From Nocardioides sp. CFH 31398 (GTDB lineage Bacteria; Actinomycetota; Actinomycetes; Propionibacteriales; Nocardioidaceae): DNA of 64,000 nt. Position numbers and translations under genes: made by a program. Where the stretch lies: NCBI RefSeq assembly GCF_022436705.1, contig NZ_JAKUHT010000005.1, positions 1 to 64,000 of the forward strand, written 5' to 3'. Positions 7,137-15,468 of this stretch are shown here, one piece after another. Under the pieces are notes generated by a model, which was not told the origin of the DNA, searched no databases, and was given only the letters and a program-made list of their open reading frames with translations. The number at the start of each line of letters is the position of its first letter. Position 1 is the stretch's first letter.

Positions 7137-9984
7137 TCGGGATCCTGATCCGCGGAAGGGCCTTGCCGTCGATCGACGGCTGGTAGGTGAAGGACTTCGG
7201 GACGCTGAGGGCCCTTCGCTCCGCGGCGCTCATGCCCGAGAAGTCGGCCGGCTCGTCCACGTACCTGACGCGGACGTCCCACGTCACCGTCGAGTCGCCC
7301 TTCATCGCGGCGGTCAGCTGCCTCTCCAGCTTCGACACCGTCCACTGACCCGCCGCGTGCCGCTTCGCCGAGCCCTGGTTGATCTCCCTCAGCATCTGCA
7401 CCAGGTTGATCTCCTCGGGGCGGCCGCCTGCCATCCGCGGCCACAGGTGCCCTGCGTCGAAGATCGACCCACCGCCCGTGACGTTCCGGTTCGCGGGCGC
7501 GGAGTGTCGGCGGTCCGACTCCGGGACCCAGCGCAGGTCGTCCACGTGCACGTGGGTGGTGCGACCCGCGGCGTCGGTCTGGAAGAACCCGTTGTTGTCG
7601 ACGAGGTACGTCGTGTTCGGCAGCGGGTCACGCAGCTCGGGGATGAGCTGCGACTTCTGCAGAGGCGTCTTCCCGTCGCGTCCCACGGTGCGTTCCATGG
7701 GCTCCACGAAACGGACCATCCCGTTCTCGTCGGTGTAGAACACACCCCGGCCACGGACGACGATCTCGGTGTTCGGGGGCAGGTCGCCTGGGCCGAGCCC
7801 GTCGCCGAACCTCTCACGCGGACCCGGCATGAGCGGGTCACCGCGGTCGACGTGCAGCGGCGGCCCCTGGGTCTCGGGCGGGCGGCCCAGCATGCCGCTG
7901 CGGCGATCGCCCTCATAGTCGGGTCGCGTCGGCGGGGCCACGTCGTCACCGGGAGCCCGGCCGGGCGGCCAGGCCTCGCCCTCGGGCGCACGGTCCGCCG
8001 GGGCCTCCGCGTCCGGGGTCCGGTCCGGGGTCTCCGCCTCCGGGGTCCGGTCCGGGGTCCGGTCCGGGGTCACCGCGTCCGGGGTCCGGTCCGGGGTCAC
8101 CGCGTCCGGGGTCCGGTCCGGGGTCACCGCGTCCGGGGTCCGGTCCGGGGTCTCGGCGTCCGGGGTCCGGTCCGGGGTCTCGGCGTCCGGCGTCCGGTCC
8201 GGGGTCTCGCCGTCCGGCGTCCGGACCGGGGCCTCGCCGTCCGGCGTCCGGACCGGGGCCTCGCCGTCCGGCGTCCGGACCGGGGCCTCGCCGTCCGGCG
8301 TCCGGACCGGGGCCTCGCCGTCCGGCGTGCGGACCGGGGCCTCGCCGTCCGGCGTGCGGACCGGGGCCTCGCCGTCCGGCGTGCGGACCGGGGCCTCGCC
8401 GTCCGGCGTGCGGACCGGGGCCTCGCCGTCCGGCGTCCGGACCGGGGCCTCGCCGTCCGGCGTCCGGACCGGGGCCTCGCCGTCCGGCATCCGGACCGGA
8501 GCCTCGCCGTCCGGCGTCCCGACCGGCGCCTCGCCGTCCGGCATCCGGACCGGAGCCTCGCCGTCCGGCGTCCCGACCGGCGCCTCGCCGTCCGGCGTCC
8601 GGACCGGAGCCTCGCCGTCCGGGGTCCGGACTGGCGCCTCGCCGTCCGGGGTCCGGACCGGCGCCTCCGCGTCCGGGGTGCGGACCGGCGCCTCCGGCGT
8701 GCTCGGCGTGGAGGATGACGGGGTGTCGACGTCGGGGGTGCCTCGACCGCCGGGCACGTCGACGTCGGGGACGGTCGCGTCGGGCAGGTCCGTGCCCGGC
8801 CCGTTGCCGTCCAGGGGGTTGCGGAACGACGTGCGCACGCTCTCGCCCAGGTTGCGCAGGCCGTTGATGGGGGTGTCGAGGGTCCTACGGACCGCGTTGC
8901 CGAGGTCGATGACCCGCGTGGCGGCGGAGGGCGCCGTCCGCGTCAGGATCGATCCCGCGGCGCTCTTCAGACCGCTCTTCACCGCGGTGGCGGAGCCGCC
9001 GCTGACCACGGCGGCGATGATGTCGGGGGCGAACCCGCCAGCGGTGTTCCAGCCGGAGGTCCCCCAGGTGCCGTAGCCGATGGTCGACTTGCCCATCTCG
9101 AGCAGGCGGTTGCCGGCGTTGCTGTACGCCTCGCGCCCGCCCTCGGTCGCGGCCACGGCCGGGATGAGCGGCAGCGGGACCGCGAGCACGGCGAGGTCCT
9201 TCGCCATCGCGCCCAGGCCGCTCCACGCCGCGGAGGTCTCGCCGTCCTCGGCACCGACGCCGATCAGGACACCACCGAACTCCACGAGGTCGGTGACGGA
9301 GCGGACGGCGCCCCGGCCGAACATGTAGGCCTTGGTGGTCCAGTCGCCCTCGGTCCACTCGTCGGGCGTGCCCCACGGGACCTCGCCGGACAGCTGGAGC
9401 TGGTCGTAGGACTCCGAGTTCAGGCCGTAGACGTACTCGTACCCGACGTCGGCCCGGTCGGCGGCCAGCCACTCGGGGCCGCCCCAGATCGCGTTCAGCG
9501 CGTTCGCGCAGGTGCGCTGGGCGGCGTCGACGGCCTCCGCGAAGGCGCTGATGCGGCCCGAGAGGTCCTCCTCCTTGCCCAGGAGGTCGCGGCTCTCGCC
9601 GAGCAGCCAGTCCTCGTGGCCGAGGAAGCCGCCGCCGTTCTCGTCCTTCTCCGCCTTCTCCGCCTGGAAGGACTCGATGTCGGCGATGAGCGTCGCTCGC
9701 TCGGTCTTCAGGCGGTCGAGCTCGTCGCCGTAGTCGGAGAGGGCGGTCTGCGCCTGGATGCCCTTGTCGAGGAGGTCGTCGGCCTGCGTGACCGGCTCGT
9801 CCATGGCCTGGAGCACCAGGCCCTGCTCCGGCGCCTGGTACGGCGCGGCGAGACCGGCCCAGTCGGCCTTGATGTCGCCCGCGCGCTCCGAGACGAGCTG
9901 CAGCTTGCCGACGAGGGTCGCGGCCCCGACCCGGACCTGCCAGCCCTCGTCGATCTCCGGGATGCCCCCGATGTCGAGCCCCAT
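7129..9984 (-). CDS. T7SS-associated polymorphic toxin with C-terminal DNA/RNA non-specific endonuclease domain
   Basis: A 951-residue protein. Residues 1-260 are helical, WXG/LXG-like and coiled-coil rich, as expected for T7SS export. A Gly/Ala-rich hydrophobic stretch follows to about 420. Residues ~428-665 are about 25 nine-residue repeats of the type EAPVRTPDG. The C-terminal ~280 residues form the toxin. Its segment GGSIFDAGHLWPRMAGG (His near residue 841) followed by EEINLVQM and a conserved Asn matches the Endonuclease_NS_2 active-site layout (D.GH..., N). There is no Sec signal. The ATG at 9984 is preceded by GGGGAGTAGGAGC; an upstream in-frame extension would overlap the preceding gene. 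It is followed by three immunity-like genes and preceded by three ESX-like genes, so it is probably an antibacterial effector. Confidence 0.8.
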   Translation of the reverse strand: MGLDIGGIPEIDEGWQVRVGAATLVGKLQLVSERAGDIKADWAGLAAPYQAPEQGLVLQAMDEPVTQADDLLDKGIQAQTALSDYGDELDRLKTERATLIADIESFQAEKAEKDENGGGFLGHEDWLLGESRDLLGKEEDLSGRISAFAEAVDAAQRTCANALNAIWGGPEWLAADRADVGYEYVYGLNSESYDQLQLSGEVPWGTPDEWTEGDWTTKAYMFGRGAVRSVTDLVEFGGVLIGVGAEDGETSAAWSGLGAMAKDLAVLAVPLPLIPAVAATEGGREAYSNAGNRLLEMGKSTIGYGTWGTSGWNTAGGFAPDIIAAVVSGGSATAVKSGLKSAAGSILTRTAPSAATRVIDLGNAVRRTLDTPINGLRNLGESVRTSFRNPLDGNGPGTDLPDATVPDVDVPGGRGTPDVDTPSSSTPSTPEAPVRTPDAEAPVRTPDGEAPVRTPDGEAPVRTPDGEAPVGTPDGEAPVRMPDGEAPVGTPDGEAPVRMPDGEAPVRTPDGEAPVRTPDGEAPVRTPDGEAPVRTPDGEAPVRTPDGEAPVRTPDGEAPVRTPDGEAPVRTPDGEAPVRTPDGEAPVRTPDGETPDRTPDAETPDRTPDAETPDRTPDAVTPDRTPDAVTPDRTPDAVTPDRTPDRTPEAETPDRTPDAEAPADRAPEGEAWPPGRAPGDDVAPPTRPDYEGDRRSGMLGRPPETQGPPLHVDRGDPLMPGPRERFGDGLGPGDLPPNTEIVVRGRGVFYTDENGMVRFVEPMERTVGRDGKTPLQKSQLIPELRDPLPNTTYLVDNNGFFQTDAAGRTTHVHVDDLRWVPESDRRHSAPANRNVTGGGSIFDAGHLWPRMAGGRPEEINLVQMLREINQGSAKRHAAGQWTVSKLERQLTAAMKGDSTVTWDVRVRYVDEPADFSGMSAAERRALSVPKSFTYQPSIDGKALPRIRIPNA
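7998..8697 (-). repeat. 27-bp tandem repeat coding the toxin's EAPVRTPDG linker
   Basis: About 25 tandem 27-bp units inside the toxin gene encode nine-residue repeats. The toxin-proximal units read TPDRTPDA(E/V) and the N-terminal-side ones APV(R/G)(T/M)PDGE. Many neighbouring units are identical at the nucleotide level, showing recent duplication. The product is a Pro/Asp/Glu-rich disordered spacer between the export module and the nuclease. Copy number probably varies between strains. Because 27 is a multiple of three, the array also leaves long spurious open frames on the other strand. Confidence 0.9.
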
Positions 9985-9988
9985 GCTC

Positions 9989-10369
9989 CTACTCCCCCTG
10001 TCCCGTGCCCGCAGGCGCGCGTCCGCCCGAGCCGCCCGGCATCTCCGCCGGGTACTGGACCGTCGCCGCGTTGCTCTGCGCCGTCGCCGCCATCTCGAGG
10101 TCACCGGCCACGTACGCGTTGATGGCGTCCGAGGTCCCCCGGACCGCGCTGTTCGTGTGGCCGAGGGCCGTCTCCACGTGGGGGGCGACGACCTCGGTGG
10201 CGTACTCCGAGAGCGCCTGGACCACCAGCTGGCTGTTCGGCAGCGCGGCGCCCAGGTCGCTCATGGCGGTCTCGACCGCCGTCAGGTCGGTCTCGTACCC
10301 CTCGGCCTCGGTTGCCGCCGTCCGGACGACGCCGAACGCGGCGTTGGGGTCGATGTCCCAGTTCGTCAT
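9989..10369 (-). CDS. ESX-associated small helical protein (DUF6507-like)
   Basis: A 126-residue protein starting MTNWDIDPNAAFGVV, reminiscent of DUF6507 proteins that sit beside WXG100 genes and toxins in actinobacteria. It is predicted mostly helical up to about residue 105, with a Gly/Pro-rich tail. The ATG at 10369 is preferred over an upstream in-frame start because AGGAGAACGAG lies just ahead of it. The stop is 4 bp before the toxin start, so the two are in one operon, probably as a co-secreted partner or export chaperone (inference). Confidence 0.7.
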   Translation of the reverse strand: MTNWDIDPNAAFGVVRTAATEAEGYETDLTAVETAMSDLGAALPNSQLVVQALSEYATEVVAPHVETALGHTNSAVRGTSDAINAYVAGDLEMAATAQSNAATVQYPAEMPGGSGGRAPAGTGQGE

Positions 10370-10441
10370 CGTTCTCGTTCTCCTCGAGGGCGCGCCGCAG
10401 CACGCGACCAACGGGTCGCGACGCGGGCTCTCGCCCCGGCG

Positions 10442-10747
10442 TCAGCCGATGTTCTGGACGGAGGTCCGCGCGCGCGTCTGGGCGCCGATGGCGGTCTCGT
10501 CGTTCCTGCCGAGGGTCTCGCGGATCAGCGAGATGATCCCGCGGACCTCGGTCGAGGCGCTCTTCCAGCGCTGCTCGACGGCGTGGTACTCGTCCGAGAC
10601 ACCGTCGGCCTGGAAGTCGGACATCGCGGTGGCGACCTGCTGGTCGCGCTGGCCCATCAGCGACTCGAGCCGCCCGATGATCCCCTGGATGTCGCCCTGC
10701 ACGCTCGCTGAGACGTCGGTGTCGAAGCCGATGCGTCCGTTCGTCAT
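10442..10747 (-). CDS. WXG100/ESAT-6-like protein
   Basis: A 101-residue all-helical protein, the usual size of WXG100 proteins. Two amphipathic helices flank a central region ending in Q-R-W-K-S, with the lone Trp about two thirds along rather than in a central WxG turn. It fits ESAT-6-like families annotated next to T7SS toxins. It is second in the minus-strand operon after the gene at 10766-11104 and precedes the DUF6507-like gene. The ATG start has GGAGGACGG upstream. Its likely role is as a T7SS substrate or partner that targets the toxin to EccC. Confidence 0.7.
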   Translation of the reverse strand: MTNGRIGFDTDVSASVQGDIQGIIGRLESLMGQRDQQVATAMSDFQADGVSDEYHAVEQRWKSASTEVRGIISLIRETLGRNDETAIGAQTRARTSVQNIG

Positions 10748-10765
10748 TGGTCCGTCCTCCCGAGA

Positions 10766-11104
10766 TCAGGCGCGCGTGCTGCTGAAGCGCGCGCCGTCGA
10801 AGTTCGCCGAGCCCATGGCCTGGGTCGCGTTGTCGCCGGCCTCCATGTCGCCGGTGACGAAAGCGGTGTTCATGCCGTCCTGCCCGCCCACGATGCTGGC
10901 GAGGGCGCGGTTCAGGTCGTCCGCGATCTCGTCCGAGCGCATCTTGAACTCGTCGAAGCGGGCCTTGCCCGCGCCGCTGAACTTGCCCTCCAGGGGCGCC
11001 GCGGCGTCCACGAGCTGGCGCACCAGGGCGCCGAGGTCCTGCTGCGACCCGTCGGTCTGCTTGGTCAGTGTGGCGAGGGTGTCGCCACCCATGTCGAACT
11101 TCAT
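10766..11104 (-). CDS. WXG100-like small secreted protein
   Basis: A 112-residue helical protein with the segment EGKFSGAGKARFDEFK in the middle, where WXG100 proteins carry their helix-turn-helix bend (here F-S-G in place of W-x-G). It is the first gene of the minus-strand toxin operon. The ATG start is preceded by CGGAAGGGACGC. The C-terminal tail ends FDGARFSSTRA. The gene is divergent from the DUF6177-like gene, so the operon promoter should lie in 11105-11310; no convincing -10/-35 pair was seen there. Confidence 0.7.
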   Translation of the reverse strand: MKFDMGGDTLATLTKQTDGSQQDLGALVRQLVDAAAPLEGKFSGAGKARFDEFKMRSDEIADDLNRALASIVGGQDGMNTAFVTGDMEAGDNATQAMGSANFDGARFSSTRA

Positions 11105-11310
11105 CTGCGTCCCTTCCGGCGCGAGGCCCCGATGACCTCTCGCCTGCGTGACTCCTCGTGTCTCCTACGCGACCCTGCCCGCATCGGTTGCACTGAAACC
11201 CATCGAACCTGTCGACTTCCGCCGGGGTCAACCCGACGAGGACACGATTCGGCACCGAGCGCCGCAACCCGTGTGACGCCTGCGCACACCTGTGCACGTG
11301 CGATGCTCGG

Positions 11311-12807
11311 GTGGTGAGTGAGGACTGGCTCGTGCGCGGGCGCCGACCCCTCGAGCTGACGGACATCATCGCGGGCGTCGAGCGTGTCGCCCCCGAGATC
11401 ACGCTGCGCGCGGACGCCGGCGGGCGCGCCGTCGTGCTCACCGACGACGACGACCGACCGGTGGCGTGGGTGTGCCAGTCGCGGGAGGTCCGGCTCCCCC
11501 TCGGCACCGACCGGGCGCTCCCCGACGGGGCCCGGGCCGGCGACCGGGCCGTGTGGACCGAGGTGGTCGGGCCGTCCGACCGCACCGCTCCGCCGTTCCG
11601 CAGCGCACCCGCCCTCCTGGGCGCGGTCGCCCGGTCGCTGGCCGAGGTCACGGAGGGGACGGCGGACCGCTGGTCGTCCGGTGCCCTGCCCCCGGACGGG
11701 ACGGGTGGCGCGGCCGACGCCGGCCTCGACCGGACCGCGGCCGCTGCCCGGACCGCCGCCCGCGGGCCCCGCCCGGACCCGGCCGGCCGCGAGGAGCGCG
11801 ACGTCCCCGTCGACGTGGTCACCGACCAGCTGGCCATCCTCGTGCAGTCCCGCCCGGTGCTGTCCGTGACGCCCTGGATCGCGCTCGCCCAGGAGTGGGC
11901 GGCCCAGCGGGACCTGCTGCTCGTCGTCCTCACGCCGACGACCACGGCCGTCACGCCCCAGCTGCAGCAGCACCTCGACGCCACCGGTGCGGTGTGGATC
12001 GTCGACGGGCCGCACGGCATGTACCTCGGGAGCACCGGTCAGCGCCTCTCGTGGAGCGCGGACGGGTTCGACGTCCTGCCGGAGGTCGACCCGGCCTCCG
12101 ACCCCGTCGCCGAGGACCGGTGGACGCTGGTCCTGCAGGCGGAGACCACGCACCCCTTCGCCGCGAGCACGGTGGTCGGGGAGTTCACCCGGGCGGTCTG
12201 TGCGGCCGCCGGCCACGCCCCGCCGACCCGGATGGGGCTCTTCGAGCCGCCCGAGTCGGACTTCGACCCCGCGACGCTCACGGCGTACGCGAAGAAGGTC
12301 TCCCCCGGACCCGCTCGCCTGCTGCTCGAGGGGCCGACCCTCGACGGGGCCGTGGAGCTGGTGCCGCAGCCGATCGGCGTGGTCGAGCGCGTCACGCTCC
12401 TGGCGGACGTCGAGACGTCCGCCGGGCCGATGGACGACGAGGCGGTGCGGTCGTTCGTCCGTGGAGTCCTCGCCGCCGGCGGCCAGGTCGCGCTCGCGGG
12501 CTACCGGCGGACGACGGGGGCACGGCTGGTCCCGGCGCGGGTGACGGGCCCGACCTTCCCCCGGGTCGTGACGCTCGCGCGGTCGCGGTTCCCGACCCTC
12601 GGCGACGAGGAGGCACTGCGGCTCGGCGGGTCGACCGCCAGGCTGGTCGCGGACCCCGTCGCGGCCCTCGTCGTGCCGATCGACCTGCGCCCCGACGAGC
12701 CCGTACCCCTCGAGGACAACCCGGCCGTGTGGTGGGCCCGCTTCGTCGAGGCCGTCGGCCACCACGACGGTCACCGCCACGCGGCCCGCCGTGCGCGACG
12801 GGACTGA
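11311..12807 (+). CDS. DUF6177-family protein linked to the T7SS toxin locus
   Basis: A 498-residue soluble protein without signal peptide or clear membrane segment. Its arrangement (an N-terminal domain, a Gly/Pro/Arg-rich linker near residues 120-165 and a C-terminal alpha/beta domain beginning DVVTDQLAILVQSRPVLSVTPW) resembles DUF6177 proteins, often found beside ESX effector genes. Their function is not known to me. The first GTG of a GTG-GTG pair was chosen; no good ribosome site is visible, so the message may be leaderless. It is divergent from the ESX-like/toxin operon and may be an immunity or export accessory factor. Confidence 0.6.
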   Translation: MVSEDWLVRGRRPLELTDIIAGVERVAPEITLRADAGGRAVVLTDDDDRPVAWVCQSREVRLPLGTDRALPDGARAGDRAVWTEVVGPSDRTAPPFRSAPALLGAVARSLAEVTEGTADRWSSGALPPDGTGGAADAGLDRTAAAARTAARGPRPDPAGREERDVPVDVVTDQLAILVQSRPVLSVTPWIALAQEWAAQRDLLLVVLTPTTTAVTPQLQQHLDATGAVWIVDGPHGMYLGSTGQRLSWSADGFDVLPEVDPASDPVAEDRWTLVLQAETTHPFAASTVVGEFTRAVCAAAGHAPPTRMGLFEPPESDFDPATLTAYAKKVSPGPARLLLEGPTLDGAVELVPQPIGVVERVTLLADVETSAGPMDDEAVRSFVRGVLAAGGQVALAGYRRTTGARLVPARVTGPTFPRVVTLARSRFPTLGDEEALRLGGSTARLVADPVAALVVPIDLRPDEPVPLEDNPAVWWARFVEAVGHHDGHRHAARRARRD

Positions 12808-12818
12808 CGCCCGGGGCT

Positions 12819-13400
12819 CTACAGAGGATCGCCCATCGGCGGCGCCTGGCGTCCGTAGCCGAAGCAGAGCCCGGCCACGATCGCGCCGAGGGCGTCGGCG
12901 TACTCCTCGCTGCGGGCCTCGTCCGCCTCGTCGCCCTCGAGCCCGTCGGCCGCCAGCTCCTCCTCGATCTCCTCGGCGAGCGGGGGCAGTCGGGCCTCGA
13001 CCTCGGCCGTGACGTGCTCCCAGAAGTCCGTCACGTCGTCGGCGAGCCGACGCTCGCGGCCCTCCTCGTTGAACGAGACCACGGGCCCGGGCTCGCGGGA
13101 GCCCCCCTCGAGCCGGACGCAGACGCCCTCGCGTCCCTCCCACCACACGGTCTGGAAGCGGGTCCGGTGCGCCATCGAGGGCGCCGCGGCACCCTCGGTC
13201 CACCAGCCCCACGGCGAGGACCCGAGCTCGACGCCCGGGAAGGCCGCGGCCGCCGGGCGGAGCGGGTCGGGCACGGGGACGCCGGCGTCCACGTCGACCG
13301 GGTCCGCCAGCCGGATGCCGGCCGGGTAGCGGGCGGCGAGGTCGCGCCACCGACGGTCCAGCGCGGCGAACCGCTCGGGGTCCGGCGGGGTGCTCGCCAC
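12819..13400 (-). CDS. Small acidic hypothetical protein, third gene of the MoxR-VWA operon
   Basis: A 193-residue soluble protein of unknown function. It has a central strand-rich section (FQTVWWEGREGVCVRLEGG) and a highly acidic helical C-terminal third (EEIEEELAADGLEGDEADEARSEE broken by Gly). The layout is faintly like SUKH/SMI1 proteins, but no diagnostic motif was found. The GTG at 13400, 4 bp after the VWA stop, is preceded by GGGGGAGTAG. Longer in-frame starts would sit inside the VWA gene and are unlikely. It is co-transcribed with the VWA and ATPase genes and may act with them. Confidence 0.5.
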   Translation of the reverse strand: MASTPPDPERFAALDRRWRDLAARYPAGIRLADPVDVDAGVPVPDPLRPAAAAFPGVELGSSPWGWWTEGAAAPSMAHRTRFQTVWWEGREGVCVRLEGGSREPGPVVSFNEEGRERRLADDVTDFWEHVTAEVEARLPPLAEEIEEELAADGLEGDEADEARSEEYADALGAIVAGLCFGYGRQAPPMGDPL

Positions 13401-13404
13401 CGAC

Positions 13405-15447
13405 CTACTCCCCCACCCAGAACCCACGGCCCCCGAACCAGTCGCCGTACGACGGCCCGCCCGACGTGCCGCCCGGGCGGCCGGCCCGGCGCGAGCCCAG
13501 GTACGACCCGACCACGGCGGCGCCGAGGTCGTCGAGCTCCGGGGCGACGGTGCGTCCGTCGACACGGGCGGCCATCTGGTCGATGAACCGCGCCAGGCCG
13601 GGGTCCTCCCCCAGCCGGAAGAACGTGGTCTGCGCCCCGAGGCGCCGGGCGTTGTCGAGCTCGCGCACCGCGAGCGAGACCGTGCGCGGGTGCGGCGGGT
13701 AGTCGAAGAACACCTCGCCGTCGGCCTCCAGGTGCGCGGTCGGCTCGCCGTCGGTGACGATCAGCAGCACCGGCTGGGCGCCGGGGTGCTTGCGGAAGTG
13801 GCGGTTCGCCAGCAGCAGGCCGTGGTGCAGGTTCGTGCCCTTGTCCCAGCGAGCGTCGAGGCCGGTGAGCTCCTCGATGTCCATCGTCTCGGCGTGGCGG
13901 CCGAACGCGATGAGCTCGAGCGCGTCGCCGCGGAACCGCGACCGGATCAGCGTGTGCAGCGCCAGCGCGGTGCGCTTCATCGGCACCCAGCGGCCGTCCA
14001 TCGCCATGGAGAACGACGTGTCCACCAGCACGGCGACGCAGGCCTGGGTGCGGGCCTCGGTCTCCTGCACCTCGACGTCGTCCACGACCAGCATCGGACC
14101 CGATCCCCGGCCCATGCCCTCGCCGTCCGCGGCGCGACGCTGCATCCCGTTGAGCAGGGAGCGCGGGAGGTCCCACGGCTCGGTGTCGCCGAACTCCCAC
14201 TGCCGCGTCGCGCCGGAGCGCTCACCCGCCGCGCCCGCCGTCCGGGTGTCCCGGGCGCCGGAGCGGCCGGAGATGCGCTGGGCGACGTCCTTGAGCAGCG
14301 CCTTGCCCAGCTGCCGCATGGCCTTGGGGGTGAGCTTGAGCTGGCCGTCGGAGCCGCGGCGCAGGGTGCCGCCGTCGCGCAACGCCTGCTCGAGCTTCTG
14401 CAGGGTGCGGGCATCGACGGCGGCCTCGGGGCCGAGCTGGCGGGCCATCGCGTCGAGGTCGAGGTCGGAGGTACGCGCGCCGGGCCGGGACTGCGCGAGC
14501 TGGTCGGAGAGCCGGTCGAGCTCGGCGAGGTCCTGGAAGACGCCGGTGCCGTCGCCGAGGCCGAGGCCCTCCTCGCCCTGCATCCGCTCGCCGCCCTCCC
14601 AGTCCTCGCCGGGGCGCATCGAGCGCAGGTTGCCGTCGAGCCGGGACAGGGCGTCGTTCAGCGCGGGCGAGCCGAACGCCTGCTGCGAGAGCTCCATCAG
14701 CTGCTGGCGCTGCTCGGGGCTCATCGAGTTCATCATCCGCTGCGCGGCGGCGGCGCGCTGCGCCATCGCGTCGAGCAGCTCGTCCAAGTCCTGGGGGTTC
14801 TCGGGGAAGTGCTGGCCGTGCTTGGCCATGAACTCCTCGAAGTCCTCGGCGGTGTCCTCGCCGCGCTGCCGCTTCTCCAGCAGCTCGTTGAGGTCGTCCA
14901 GCATGTCCGCGATCGCCTGGCGGTCCTCGTCGGTCGCGTTCTCGAGGGCCTGCTTCATGCCCTGGAACCGCTGCTCGAGCATCTCGCGGCCGAGCAGGTC
15001 CTTGATCTGCTCGTAGGCCTCGCGGGCCTCGCTGCTGGCCCAGTCGTACGACGACAGCTCGCTCACCGCGGCGGCGGTATCGGTGGGCAGGTTCTCCATC
15101 GTCATCTCGCGCAGCGCGCGGTCGTCGTCGTCCATGAGGGCGTCGCGGGCGAGCTGCTTGCGCTCCTCGAGGACGGCCTTGTCGAGCAGCTCGCGGATCT
15201 CGCGGAGCGTGCCGTCGAGGTCGTGGCGGTCGAGCAGCTCGCGGCGGCGCTGGGCGACGCGGCGGGCGAGGTCGTCGAGGCCCTGCTGGTCGGGCGAGCC
15301 GCGGCGCAGGAACTCCCGCATCGCCCGCTCGGGGCTGTAGCCGGCCATGACGTCCTCGCCGATGGCGTCGAGCGCCTCGGACAGGTCGACCGGGGCGGCG
15401 AGCGGGTCGCCGCCGTCGTAGCGCTTGAAGCGGGTGCGGTCCTTCAC
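13405..15447 (-). CDS. VWA-domain protein partnered with a MoxR-type ATPase
   Basis: A 680-residue cytoplasmic protein. The first ~400 residues are charged and helical (many Glu/Arg/Gln, coiled-coil-like). The C-terminal ~230 residues form a von Willebrand A domain with an intact MIDAS start, VLVDTSFSMAM, the conserved Thr in KGTNLHHG and the Asp in LLIVTDGEP. The extreme C-terminus is Gly/Arg-rich (SRRAGRPGGTSGGPSYG). It lies 21 bp downstream of the AAA+ ATPase gene. MoxR/VWA pairs usually act together as metal-insertion or assembly chaperones, but the client here is not evident. Confidence 0.8.
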   Translation of the reverse strand: MKDRTRFKRYDGGDPLAAPVDLSEALDAIGEDVMAGYSPERAMREFLRRGSPDQQGLDDLARRVAQRRRELLDRHDLDGTLREIRELLDKAVLEERKQLARDALMDDDDRALREMTMENLPTDTAAAVSELSSYDWASSEAREAYEQIKDLLGREMLEQRFQGMKQALENATDEDRQAIADMLDDLNELLEKRQRGEDTAEDFEEFMAKHGQHFPENPQDLDELLDAMAQRAAAAQRMMNSMSPEQRQQLMELSQQAFGSPALNDALSRLDGNLRSMRPGEDWEGGERMQGEEGLGLGDGTGVFQDLAELDRLSDQLAQSRPGARTSDLDLDAMARQLGPEAAVDARTLQKLEQALRDGGTLRRGSDGQLKLTPKAMRQLGKALLKDVAQRISGRSGARDTRTAGAAGERSGATRQWEFGDTEPWDLPRSLLNGMQRRAADGEGMGRGSGPMLVVDDVEVQETEARTQACVAVLVDTSFSMAMDGRWVPMKRTALALHTLIRSRFRGDALELIAFGRHAETMDIEELTGLDARWDKGTNLHHGLLLANRHFRKHPGAQPVLLIVTDGEPTAHLEADGEVFFDYPPHPRTVSLAVRELDNARRLGAQTTFFRLGEDPGLARFIDQMAARVDGRTVAPELDDLGAAVVGSYLGSRRAGRPGGTSGGPSYGDWFGGRGFWVGE

Positions 15448-15468
15448 GGCCGACCCCGCAGCCCGGGC

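Noticed and set aside
7357..9076. Plus-strand open frames across the toxin repeats
   Set aside because: They stay open only because 27-bp units preserve frame; the translations are repetitive and antisense to a gene with clear domains and start signal.
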